Shown here in pieces: positions 1 through 6,209 of a DNA stretch of 6,598 bases (its first letter is position 1; every line of letters starts with the position of its first letter). The notes below the pieces were generated by a model. It was given only the letters and a program-made list of their open reading frames with translations. It was not told the origin of the DNA and did not search any database. The translations under genes and the position numbers were made by a program. This stretch comes from Candidatus Latescibacterota bacterium (GTDB lineage: Bacteria > Latescibacterota > 4484-107 > B68-G9). Location: NCBI GenBank assembly GCA_012961755.1, contig DTYS01000206.1, positions 1-6,598 on the forward strand, written 5' to 3'.

Positions 1-4
1 CCTT

Positions 5-2914
5 ATGGACACGCTCATATCCCAGTTCCTCGAATTCCAGGGGAGTTATTACACCAAGATAAGGGAGCTGGAGGCCAAGGTGGAACACCTGTATGAGCTT
101 AAGGCCCAGCTCACCGAGAACATCTACGACATATACGACAGGCTTTACTACCGCATAAAGAAGCGCTCCGATGCGGCCCAGGGTCCCGGTAAGGTTGTCC
201 TGGTGTCGTTGCTTGCGTTAGCGGAGATAGCCAAACAGCAGGTAGCTCAGATGCTGCAGGTCCCTACGGTCTCCGAGCTTCATGTGGACTCGTGGCAGGG
301 GCCCGGAAGCGCAAGGCTCTCCGTCCACTTCGGAGCCTCCCATCCCGTCGGTATAGCGGACTTCAGCTACCAGGTGGCCGAAGAGGGTGCGTCCTCGCCC
401 GACCCTGGCTCGTGGATCAACGTGGGCGCCCGCACCGAGCTCGAACATTACTTCGTGGAGGAGGATCAAAGGACCGGCGGCGAAGAGAAGGCTTCTACAT
501 ATACATCCCAGAGGACCCTGTTCGTCAGGGCGAGGGGACCTGCCGGGTACACGAACTGGAGGTCGGCGGACGTGACGGTGACCGTGGGAGCGCTGCAGGG
601 GGCTGTCCCCACCGCTTGGGAGGACGTGGGGACCTTCGAGATGGAGCACGACTATACTCCTCCTACCGTGCCCGTTGTCGTGCACGGGACCGGGTACGTG
701 GTCGTGCCGGACCAGATCTCCGTCAGCTGGTCGAGCGAGGACCAGGAGTCCGGGGTGGTGGAATACGAGTACAGGGTGTTACAAGTAGAACCTTCCCTTA
801 GCCTCGTCAGGGACTGGAGGTCTGCGGGGGGGCTCGACTCGGTCACGATAAGGGGCCTCGAGCTCGAGAACGACCACAGGTACAAGGTGGTGGTGAGGGC
901 CAGGAACGGCGAGGGGCTCTGGAGCCAGGCCGGTTACTCCCAACCCATACACGTGGACCTCACGCCCCCGATGAAGCCGGAGTGGCTCGATGTGACCACA
1001 TGGTTCTTCACGGGGGAGCCCGGGACGCCGACGCTCAGGAAGGGATGGAGGGGAAGTTCTGACCCGGAGAGCGGGATAGCTGAGTACAGGTACGCGCTGG
1101 ACCGTGAGCCTATAACTTCATGGGACCCCGATAAGTTCGTCTCGGTAGGGCTCGATACTTTCCTCACCCACTACGGGGAGCCGTTGGCCTTCCTCGAGAC
1201 GTTCTACGTGAGCGTGGTTGCTGTGAACAACTACGGCCTGGTAAGCGATGTGGCTGTCTCAGGGCCTGTGGCTCCCACAGACCCGAGCCCGCCCCCCGCC
1301 CCCGACGTGGATGTCCCCACCTTCGTCACCTCCTCGAGCTTCGTGCCGGTGTATGTAGTCCCTTCGGACGATCCCGAGACCGGAATAGCGGGATACAAGT
1401 TCGCGGTAGGGACCTCCGAGGGGAGCGACGACGTGAGGCCCTGGGGTGAGGGGCTCGACTTCGTCCTGCCCCCAGGCGGGGGACAGAAGAACCTGCACTT
1501 CTCGCCCGAGCTTGGGACGGGGTCCCCCGGGTTCTACCTGGAGAACGGAGGGAGCTACTGGGTCGGGGTAAGGGCGGTGAACGGCGACGGGGACGGGAGC
1601 GAACCCACCTGGGCCGGCTTCGTACTGGACTTCACACCCCCCAAGACCCCCGTGGTCGCCGTGCTCTCATATCAGGGAAGCTTGCTTATCCTCAGGCTGA
1701 GCAACCTGGGGGACGAGGAGACGTGGTTGTTTTGCACCAAGGTCGCCGTGGGCTCATCCCCTGGGGCGACCGACGTGCTGGATTGGACCCCGGCCTACCC
1801 GTCCACAGGTCCTTACGCCTCCCTTTCGGGCGGTACCCTCGGCCTCGAGATAGCGCCCAGCGGGACCTTCGACTTCTCGGTCCAGGTGGACCTGCAGGTC
1901 GGAAACACTTACTACGTGCAGGCCCGATCTTTGAACGTTGCCGGCCTTCGGAGCGAAGTGGGCACCGCTGAGGTATACTTGGAGGACCATACCCCACCCG
2001 AGGTCTCGGTCGAGGACGAGGGGGAGTACACGGCTGTGGAGGACCAGCTCAGGTTCAGGGTGACGGCGTTCGACCCCGAGACCGGTATAGAGAAGGTGGA
2101 GTACGCCGTGGGCACCGTCCCAGGGGCGTGGGACGTGAGGCGCTGGACCTCTACCAAGAAGGACGCCGGATGGAGGACAGCGGACGGCCTCCACCTCGAG
2201 GATGGGGTGACCTACTTCGTGACCGTCAAGGTGAAGAACGGAGGGAATTCCTACTCCACCGCAACGACCGACGGCATAACGGTCGTCGGCCGACCGGACC
2301 CTCCCGAGGTGCTTGAGTTCGTGCAGACTTCCATGCACGGCCTCGAGGCCACCTGGTCCGTGCCAGGGCCTTACAATACGATAGCAGGGTACGAGTACGC
2401 GATAGGGACGAAGAGGGGACGGACCAACGTCTCGGCCTGGACCTTCACTTCCGAGCCGCGGATGAAGTTCGCCTGCAAGCTCGAGGTCGGGAGGGATTAC
2501 TACCTGTCGTTGAGGACGAAGGACGTGTTCGGCAGGTACAGCAAGGTCCTGAGGTACCCCGTCCCGGTGACGGCGTCGTACGTGGACGACACCGGACCCG
2601 TCATAACCTCGCTCAGGTCCAAGATCGAAGGGACGGGGGACCGCTACGTGCTCAGAGCTTACTGGAGTGCCGTGGACGAGGAGTCGGGGATCTCGGGTTA
2701 CGAGGTAGAGGTCAGGGAGGTCATGCGTGGAGAGGTCCTGGTCCCGAGGTACACCGTGCAGGGGAAGATTCAGGCTAGTTGGCCTAAGCTCGAACTCAGG
2801 CCGGACGGGGCCTACGTGGTCCAGGTCTGGGCGACCAACGGGGTGGGGCTCGTAAGCACGGAGGTATCCCACGCTGTGAGCATAGGTCCTTTGGGCAGTT
2901 ACCGTGGTCGTTGA
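5..2914 (+). CDS. Large coiled-coil plus fibronectin-III-like multi-repeat protein (5' end possibly outside window)
   Basis: The frame encodes 969 residues from the ATG at 5. Only four bases precede it and they are open in this frame, so the true start and any signal peptide may lie upstream. Residues about 15-58 are charged and heptad-like (KIRELEAKVEHLYELKAQL), a probable coiled coil. A short hydrophobic or amphipathic stretch follows at 63-84. About eight beta-sandwich repeats then fill 88-961; those from the second on are separated by Pro-rich linkers such as YTPP (218), LTPP (319), FTPP (543) and HTPP (662). Several carry an acidic D-x-E-[ST]-G-[IV] turn (near 246, 352, 455, 690, 891), and four carry an A-[VI]-G-[TS] to Trp motif. 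No catalytic motif and no C-terminal membrane anchor or sorting signal is visible, and there are only two cysteines (577, 824). FN3-like arrays usually serve as extracellular spacers or binding modules, so a scaffold or adhesion role is inference. The stop lies 14 bases before the next gene, which encodes a related repeat protein. Confidence 0.9.
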   Translation: MDTLISQFLEFQGSYYTKIRELEAKVEHLYELKAQLTENIYDIYDRLYYRIKKRSDAAQGPGKVVLVSLLALAEIAKQQVAQMLQVPTVSELHVDSWQGPGSARLSVHFGASHPVGIADFSYQVAEEGASSPDPGSWINVGARTELEHYFVEEDQRTGGEEKASTYTSQRTLFVRARGPAGYTNWRSADVTVTVGALQGAVPTAWEDVGTFEMEHDYTPPTVPVVVHGTGYVVVPDQISVSWSSEDQESGVVEYEYRVLQVEPSLSLVRDWRSAGGLDSVTIRGLELENDHRYKVVVRARNGEGLWSQAGYSQPIHVDLTPPMKPEWLDVTTWFFTGEPGTPTLRKGWRGSSDPESGIAEYRYALDREPITSWDPDKFVSVGLDTFLTHYGEPLAFLETFYVSVVAVNNYGLVSDVAVSGPVAPTDPSPPPAPDVDVPTFVTSSSFVPVYVVPSDDPETGIAGYKFAVGTSEGSDDVRPWGEGLDFVLPPGGGQKNLHFSPELGTGSPGFYLENGGSYWVGVRAVNGDGDGSEPTWAGFVLDFTPPKTPVVAVLSYQGSLLILRLSNLGDEETWLFCTKVAVGSSPGATDVLDWTPAYPSTGPYASLSGGTLGLEIAPSGTFDFSVQVDLQVGNTYYVQARSLNVAGLRSEVGTAEVYLEDHTPPEVSVEDEGEYTAVEDQLRFRVTAFDPETGIEKVEYAVGTVPGAWDVRRWTSTKKDAGWRTADGLHLEDGVTYFVTVKVKNGGNSYSTATTDGITVVGRPDPPEVLEFVQTSMHGLEATWSVPGPYNTIAGYEYAIGTKRGRTNVSAWTFTSEPRMKFACKLEVGRDYYLSLRTKDVFGRYSKVLRYPVPVTASYVDDTGPVITSLRSKIEGTGDRYVLRAYWSAVDEESGISGYEVEVREVMRGEVLVPRYTVQGKIQASWPKLELRPDGAYVVQVWATNGVGLVSTEVSHAVSIGPLGSYRGR
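656..2887 (+). repeat. Tandem FN3-like domain array in the first protein (protein-level repeats)
   Basis: Divergent repeats of about 95-120 residues can be read from recurring linkers and core motifs. Approximate residue spans are 218-318, 319-424, 425-542, 543-661, 662-763, 764-857 and 860-961; a more diverged first copy sits at about 88-195. Each ends with a strand pattern like Y-x-V-x-V-[RK]-[AV]-[RK]-N-G (for example 293-302, 518-527, 737-746, 938-946) and the next begins after a Thr/Pro-rich linker. The copies are too diverged at DNA level to be a recent tandem duplication. Boundaries are by eye and may be off by about ten residues. Confidence 0.7.
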
Positions 2915-2922
2915 GGGAGGTG
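2915..2922 (+). promoter_or_regulatory. Ribosome binding site of the second FN3 gene
   Basis: GGGAGGTG begins on the base after the stop of the upstream gene and is a near-perfect Shine-Dalgarno sequence. The GGAGG core ends 8 bases before the ATG at 2929, a good spacing. A TTG at 2911 is in the same frame but has no comparable site upstream, so this element decides the start in favour of 2929. Its position suggests that ribosomes finishing the first gene reload here. Confidence 0.75.
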
Positions 2923-2928
2923 TGCAAG

Positions 2929-4914
2929 ATGTTCCTACTGGCCTGCGCTCTGATCCTTTCCTCCTGGGCTGCGGGGGAGGTCCCCCCGTTCGTGGCCGTG
3001 GCGAGGGACGGGGAGGTTTACATCTACCTCACGGAGACCCCTGCCAGGGGTATCGGATTCAACGTGTACAGGGCCCCCGCCGGAACCGGGAGGTTCGTGA
3101 AACTCAACCCCAGGCCCATATTAGGGGTCTTCGACCCGTACGCGGCAATGGACAGCCTCGGCAGATCGTACGAGATATTGGCAGGGGCCGTCGGTGGGGA
3201 GAGCCCCTTCCAGACCCTCAGGAGGGTCAGGAGGAGCAACTTCACTTCTACGATACTTTCCTTCCTGGACCCCAAGGTAGCCGAGGTGTTAGGGAGGCTG
3301 TACGTCGACAGGACGGCAGGTGGACGTGGGTACCTATACCGCATAACCTTCGTAGATCCGACGGGGAAGGAGGGTCCTCCCAGCCGGCCGCAGGAGGTCA
3401 GGGGACCCACCCGACCGCCGGTCCCGCCGGGGGAGCTGAAGGTGGAGGTGGGGGACATGAGGGTGACCCTGAGGTGGGGATATCCTCCTTGGAGGGGAGA
3501 TCTCTCCGATCTCGCCTTCTGCTTCAGGGTGTACCGCAAGGACCCAGGGGCTGGGAAGTTCCGGAGGGTGGACAGGGAGGTAATACTCAGGATGGAGGGG
3601 ACCCCTCCGTCGTACACCGACGTGTGGCTCGAGAACGGGAAGAGGTACCTATACTACGTCACCGCGGTGGACGTGACGGGACGTGAGAGCCCCCCCTCCG
3701 AGGTCGTGGAGGCGGTGCCGGAGGACAGGGTCCCCCCCGCCGTGCCGAAGGGCCTCTCGGCGATGCCCTTGCGGGGCGGCGTGCGCCTCTCCTGGGACAT
3801 GAACCTCGAGCTTGACCTGTCCCACTACGATGTGTACCGCTCCACAGGGCTAAAGGGGGAGTTCTCCAGGATAAATCCGGAGCACGTCCCGGGCGACAGC
3901 CCCGTGTACCTCGACACCACCATGAGGGAGGGACGTCCCTACTTCTACAAGGTGAGCGCCACGGACTTCTCTGGAAACGTGAGCCGGCGTTCCAACGCTG
4001 TCTCCGTCCTCGTCGAGGACGCAACACCACCCGAGCCTCCTACAGGGTTGATATGGGAGCCGGAGGGAAGGGGTGTAATTGTCCGTTGGAGGCCGTCCTT
4101 GGCCGAAGACCTCAGGGGGTACTACGTGTATAGGGGCCGGACCAGGGACATAATGACGAGGCTAAACGGGAGCCCTGTGGGGCCCGATACGACGTGGTTC
4201 TTCGACGGAGGGTACGGCGACGCGGGGCTGCGTCCCGGTGGGAGTTACTACTTCGGGGTATCCGCCGTCGACAGCTCCTGGAACGAAAGCCCTATGGCCC
4301 TGCTCGAGCTTACGATGCCGGACGACGAACCACCTTCCCCGCCCTCAACCTTAGCTGTGGAGGTGAAGGACGACGGCACGGTGAGGCTAGCCTGGAACCC
4401 GAGCCCTTCCTCCGACGTCGTCAAGTACAGGCTCTACAGGAGGCCCGTGGGCGGGGAGCCTGAGCTGCTCGGAGAGCTATCCCGGGGTGTGAGGAGCTTC
4501 GCCGACGGGGGGGTGGAGAAGGGAGTGAGGTACGTTTACGCTGTGACCTCCGTGGACAGGGCGGGGAACGAGGGCCCCCCGCGCTCGTCGGGTGAGGTAG
4601 TCCCACGCGATTCCACGCCTCCCTCCTCGCCGAGGCAGGTGAGGGCCTGCGCGACGCCAGAGGGGGTCGAGATAACCTGGGGGAGGGTGGTGGACCGGGA
4701 CCTCGCCGGGTTCAACGTGTACAGGTCAGACCTTCCCACAGGGAAGTTCGTCAGGCTCAACTCCGAACCCGTGCGGGGGAGGAGGTTCATGGACAAGGGA
4801 GGTACCAGAAGGCACTGGTATAGGGTGCACGCGGTGGACACCTCGGGGAATGAGAGCCTCGTTAGGACCTCCGTGAGGCCACGTGGGTGTGTGAAGAGCT
4901 TAAGGAGGCCGTGA
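2929..4914 (+). CDS. Secreted multi-domain fibronectin-III-repeat protein
   Basis: The ATG at 2929 gives 661 residues. Residues 1-16 (MFLLACALILSSWAAG) form a hydrophobic signal sequence with likely cleavage around SWA/AG or AAG/E, so the protein is probably exported. Six FN3-like repeats follow at about 21-158, 161-266, 268-364, 367-464, 468-561 and 563-651. Each has a [VL]-Y-R strand (46, 201, 302, 400, 502, 597) and a closing strand like AVDxxGNES (245-254, 343-352, 445-454, 540-549, 634-643). Repeat 1 carries an extra segment of about 55 residues. There is no enzyme motif, membrane anchor or sorting signal; the C-terminus is a short basic tail. The GYxVYR and GNES pattern is common in FN3 arrays of secreted bacterial proteins. 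A binding or structural role alongside the upstream protein is inferred. The alternative TTG start at 2911 overlaps the upstream stop and would add six residues (MREVCK) that supply the basic n-region the ATG version lacks, so the start is not certain. Confidence 0.92.
   Translation: MFLLACALILSSWAAGEVPPFVAVARDGEVYIYLTETPARGIGFNVYRAPAGTGRFVKLNPRPILGVFDPYAAMDSLGRSYEILAGAVGGESPFQTLRRVRRSNFTSTILSFLDPKVAEVLGRLYVDRTAGGRGYLYRITFVDPTGKEGPPSRPQEVRGPTRPPVPPGELKVEVGDMRVTLRWGYPPWRGDLSDLAFCFRVYRKDPGAGKFRRVDREVILRMEGTPPSYTDVWLENGKRYLYYVTAVDVTGRESPPSEVVEAVPEDRVPPAVPKGLSAMPLRGGVRLSWDMNLELDLSHYDVYRSTGLKGEFSRINPEHVPGDSPVYLDTTMREGRPYFYKVSATDFSGNVSRRSNAVSVLVEDATPPEPPTGLIWEPEGRGVIVRWRPSLAEDLRGYYVYRGRTRDIMTRLNGSPVGPDTTWFFDGGYGDAGLRPGGSYYFGVSAVDSSWNESPMALLELTMPDDEPPSPPSTLAVEVKDDGTVRLAWNPSPSSDVVKYRLYRRPVGGEPELLGELSRGVRSFADGGVEKGVRYVYAVTSVDRAGNEGPPRSSGEVVPRDSTPPSSPRQVRACATPEGVEITWGRVVDRDLAGFNVYRSDLPTGKFVRLNSEPVRGRRFMDKGGTRRHWYRVHAVDTSGNESLVRTSVRPRGCVKSLRRP
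3391..4881 (+). repeat. FN3 repeats 2-6 of the second protein (protein-level repeats)
   Basis: Five regular repeats follow the longer first one. The VYR-type strand recurs every 95-102 residues, and the linkers are Pro-rich with the form VPP, TPPEPP, EPPSPP or TPPSSP. A G-x-F-x-R-[LI]-N element follows the VYR strand in several copies. The spacing is typical of FN3 domains without long loops. These repeats differ in motif from those of the upstream gene, so the two arrays were probably not made by recent duplication of one another. Confidence 0.75.
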
Positions 4915-4917
4915 GGG

Positions 4918-4948
4918 GGTGAGTGCTCAAGAGGATGCCGAGCACACC
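4918..4948. terminator. Possible weak bidirectional terminator hairpin between convergent genes
   Basis: GTGCTC (4923-4928) and GAGCAC (4940-4945) are exact inverted repeats around an 11-base loop. The stem extends by GGT (4918-4920) with ACC (4946-4948) if a two-base bulge is allowed. It lies in the 36-base gap between the stops of two convergent genes, where a shared terminator is expected. There is no T-run on either side, so it is not a canonical intrinsic terminator. Confidence 0.3.
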
Positions 4949-4950
4949 TA

Positions 4951-5994
4951 TCACCGGAGCGGCCAGTTCCTGTCGAACCATAGGAGGGGTCTTTCTATAT
5001 CACGGGAGAAGAACCTGAAGCGTTCGCCCGCGTCCACCTTGGCCATGCCCTCCAAGCGCACCGAGAACCACCTTCCCGCGAAGGCGCAGGGGATGGCGTC
5101 GACTTCGTGCCGTAGGAGCGGTGCGACCTCGTGGTACGCCTCAAGGAAGATAGTGCACCGGTCCAGGTCCAGCTCGGCTGCCTCCGTGAGCGACCATATG
5201 TCTGAGGGATCCATCCTTCGGGGCACGCTGGCGAAGAAGTAAAGGCCGTCGGCTACGTCCCTACAGCGGGCTCCCGGCATTGCCCAATCCAGATCGAATA
5301 TCCCCACCACTTTCCCCTCCTCCGAGAAGAGCAGGTTGGCCGGGGTGTAGTCGCCGTGCACGACCCATCCTGCGAGGCGGTCGTATTTCGTCCCGGCGTA
5401 GGAGCGCATAAGGGCCCTCACCCTGGCGATGCACCTGTCCACGAGCTCCCGCTCCTGCTCGGAGGACGCCATCTCCCGCACCTTCAGCATGTTGGCCAGC
5501 TGGAGACGGGGGTCGTCCAGACGGTCGCTTACCTCGTCCGAGAACCCCAAGGTGGTGTACTGGGCCACGGGCTCTTTAACCTGCGGCCTGTAGTCCGCAG
5601 CGGCCCTATGGAACTTGGCGAGGGTCCGGGCTGCCTCGGCTATCTCCCCTTCGCTTTCGGGACGGAACTGCCTCCCGACCACGAAGGGATACAGCTCATA
5701 GACCCTACCCTTCGTCCGTACCCACCTCTCCCCCGTCCTCGTGTGGACGGCGGAGACCGTGGGAACCCTCCGTGCTATCAAGTGTTCCCTCAGTCCGTGG
5801 TCGTAGAGCAGCCTCGCTTCGGAGGACGTCCTCACCCCCCGCAGGCGGAGGAAATAGTCCCCGGTGGAGGTCCTGACCTTCCAGGTCCTCCCGGCCGTGC
5901 CCCCTGCGCCCGTCACGCTATATATGGTTCCGAGCTCGTATTCGGCCAGCACCGCCTGGAGGGCCACAGTGCCGACCGTACTCCCTCTTATCAT
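4951..5994 (-). CDS. Aminoglycoside phosphotransferase-fold kinase (APH / homoserine-kinase-II-like family)
   Basis: The 347-residue protein has the layout of the APH-fold small-molecule kinases, which transfer phosphate from ATP to a hydroxyl of a small substrate in the cytoplasm. The catalytic loop HGDYTPANLLF is at 213-223: Asp215 is the expected base and Asn220 a metal ligand. The metal loop IFDLDWAMPG is at 232-241, with Asp234 and Asp236. The N-lobe has a glycine-rich turn (29-35) and the strand DYFLRLR (46-52). The hinge is near YELYPF (99-104). Length is within the family's usual range. The position normally held by the ATP-binding Lys appears to be Arg (50 or 52), as in some ThrB2/CotS-like members. 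The substrate cannot be told from sequence; homoserine, choline-type, sugar or antibiotic substrates are all possible, and the name does not imply resistance. The ATG at 5994 was chosen because it lies about 37 bases from a predicted transcription start, although its Shine-Dalgarno sequence is poor. The gene is monocistronic here, convergent with the FN3 pair and divergent from the next gene. Confidence 0.93.
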   Translation of the reverse strand: MIRGSTVGTVALQAVLAEYELGTIYSVTGAGGTAGRTWKVRTSTGDYFLRLRGVRTSSEARLLYDHGLREHLIARRVPTVSAVHTRTGERWVRTKGRVYELYPFVVGRQFRPESEGEIAEAARTLAKFHRAAADYRPQVKEPVAQYTTLGFSDEVSDRLDDPRLQLANMLKVREMASSEQERELVDRCIARVRALMRSYAGTKYDRLAGWVVHGDYTPANLLFSEEGKVVGIFDLDWAMPGARCRDVADGLYFFASVPRRMDPSDIWSLTEAAELDLDRCTIFLEAYHEVAPLLRHEVDAIPCAFAGRWFSVRLEGMAKVDAGERFRFFSRDIERPLLWFDRNWPLR

Positions 5995-6000
5995 AACGTC

Positions 6001-6025
6001 CCCGTGAAACCGTACGCCCCACGGG
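6001..6025 (-). promoter_or_regulatory. Inverted repeat (possible hairpin) in the kinase mRNA leader
   Basis: CCCGTG (6001-6006) and CACGGG (6020-6025) are exact inverted repeats with a 13-base loop that contains the palindrome CGTACG (6011-6016). In the kinase transcript this would be a GC-rich stem ending 6 bases before the start codon, occupying most of the only G-rich Shine-Dalgarno-like stretch. It could limit translation, or be a protein-binding site, or be chance in GC-rich DNA. Confidence 0.35.
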
Positions 6026-6038
6026 TCCTTGGCGTTTT

Positions 6039-6067
6039 AATATACGGAAGGACATCCGAAGTATCAA
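6039..6067 (-). promoter_or_regulatory. Predicted sigma70-type promoter for the kinase gene
   Basis: Read on the minus strand, the -35 box is TTGATA (6067-6062) and the -10 box is TATATT (6044-6039), separated by exactly 17 bases. Each box matches the bacterial consensus at five of six positions. Transcription would start near 6032 and give a leader of about 37 bases. The boxes stand out from the surrounding GC-rich sequence. No experimental support is available. Confidence 0.65.
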
Positions 6068-6074
6068 GAGCCCC

Positions 6075-6103
6075 TTGTCAAATCGCCCTGAAATGGATAT
6101 ATT
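6075..6103 (+). promoter_or_regulatory. Predicted sigma70-type promoter for the rightmost gene
   Basis: The -35 box is TTGTCA (6075-6080) and the -10 box is TATATT (6098-6103), with a 17-base spacer; both match the consensus at five of six positions. Transcription would begin near 6110, about 25 bases before the ATG at 6135, with the ribosome binding site in between. The -35 boxes of the two divergent promoters are only 7 bases apart, so the polymerases would compete for the region and one regulator could control both. Confidence 0.65.
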
Positions 6104-6104
6104 C

Positions 6105-6209
6105 TTCGCTGAGGGCATAAAAGGGGAGGATGAGATGAAAGTTCCTTTGCCGAAGTTCGCTCTCGCCGTCGGCCTCGTCGCAGGGGCTTTTAATTTTGCC
6201 GAGGGCATA
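6105..6209 (+). repeat. Short imperfect direct repeat flanking the start of the rightmost gene
   Basis: The 15-base segments at 6105-6119 and 6195-6209 match at 13 positions and share GAGGGCATA. They lie 90 bases apart in the same reading frame, and both would read FAEGI. The first copy lies just before the start codon, around the predicted transcription start; the second lies at the end of the predicted signal peptide. It may be a small duplication or chance. Confidence 0.35.
6123..6129 (+). promoter_or_regulatory. Ribosome binding site of the rightmost gene
   Basis: GGGGAGG ends 5 bases before the ATG at 6135. An in-frame ATG at 6093 has no such site and would precede the predicted transcription start, so this element fixes the start at 6135. 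Confidence 0.75.

Noticed and set aside
1754..2872. Long open frame on the minus strand (372 codons)
   Set aside because: It is antisense to the FN3 repeats. Its Pro/Arg/His/Gly-rich translation has no domain, and it is a by-product of GC-rich codons.
2934..2946. Possible lipobox (LLAC) at the start of the second FN3 protein
   Set aside because: Only 5 residues (11 with the TTG start) precede the Cys, too short an h-region for lipoprotein signal peptidase, and the hydrophobic core continues after it.
3024..3617. Minus-strand open frame of 197 codons
   Set aside because: It is antisense to the signal-bearing FN3 gene, with no motif and no ribosome binding site of note.
856..4307. Many CTCGAG hexamers across the two FN3 genes
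   Set aside because: They fall in frame as Leu-Glu (CTC GAG), so they reflect preferred codons, not a regulatory or restriction-related repeat.
4919..5242. Plus-strand open frame just after the second FN3 gene, with AAGGAGG some 11 bases before its start
   Set aside because: It lies antisense across the C-terminal part of the kinase, which has clear family motifs. Its own translation has no recognisable features.
6034..6044. Archaeal TATA-box reading of TATATTAAAAC on the minus strand
   Set aside because: Both strands instead fit -35/-10 pairs with exact 17-base spacers, which favours bacterial promoters; not fully excluded.
5356..6120. Plus-strand open frame of 254 codons
   Set aside because: It is antisense to the HGDxxxxN kinase and runs through both predicted promoters. 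Its composition is Pro/Gly/Arg-rich.
6093..6134. Earlier in-frame ATG for the rightmost gene
   Set aside because: There is no Shine-Dalgarno sequence, it would precede the predicted transcription start, and it would put an acidic stretch before the signal peptide.
6130..6138. Two-codon frame ATG-AGA-TGA overlapping the start of the rightmost gene
   Set aside because: It has no spacing from the Shine-Dalgarno sequence and is most likely chance.
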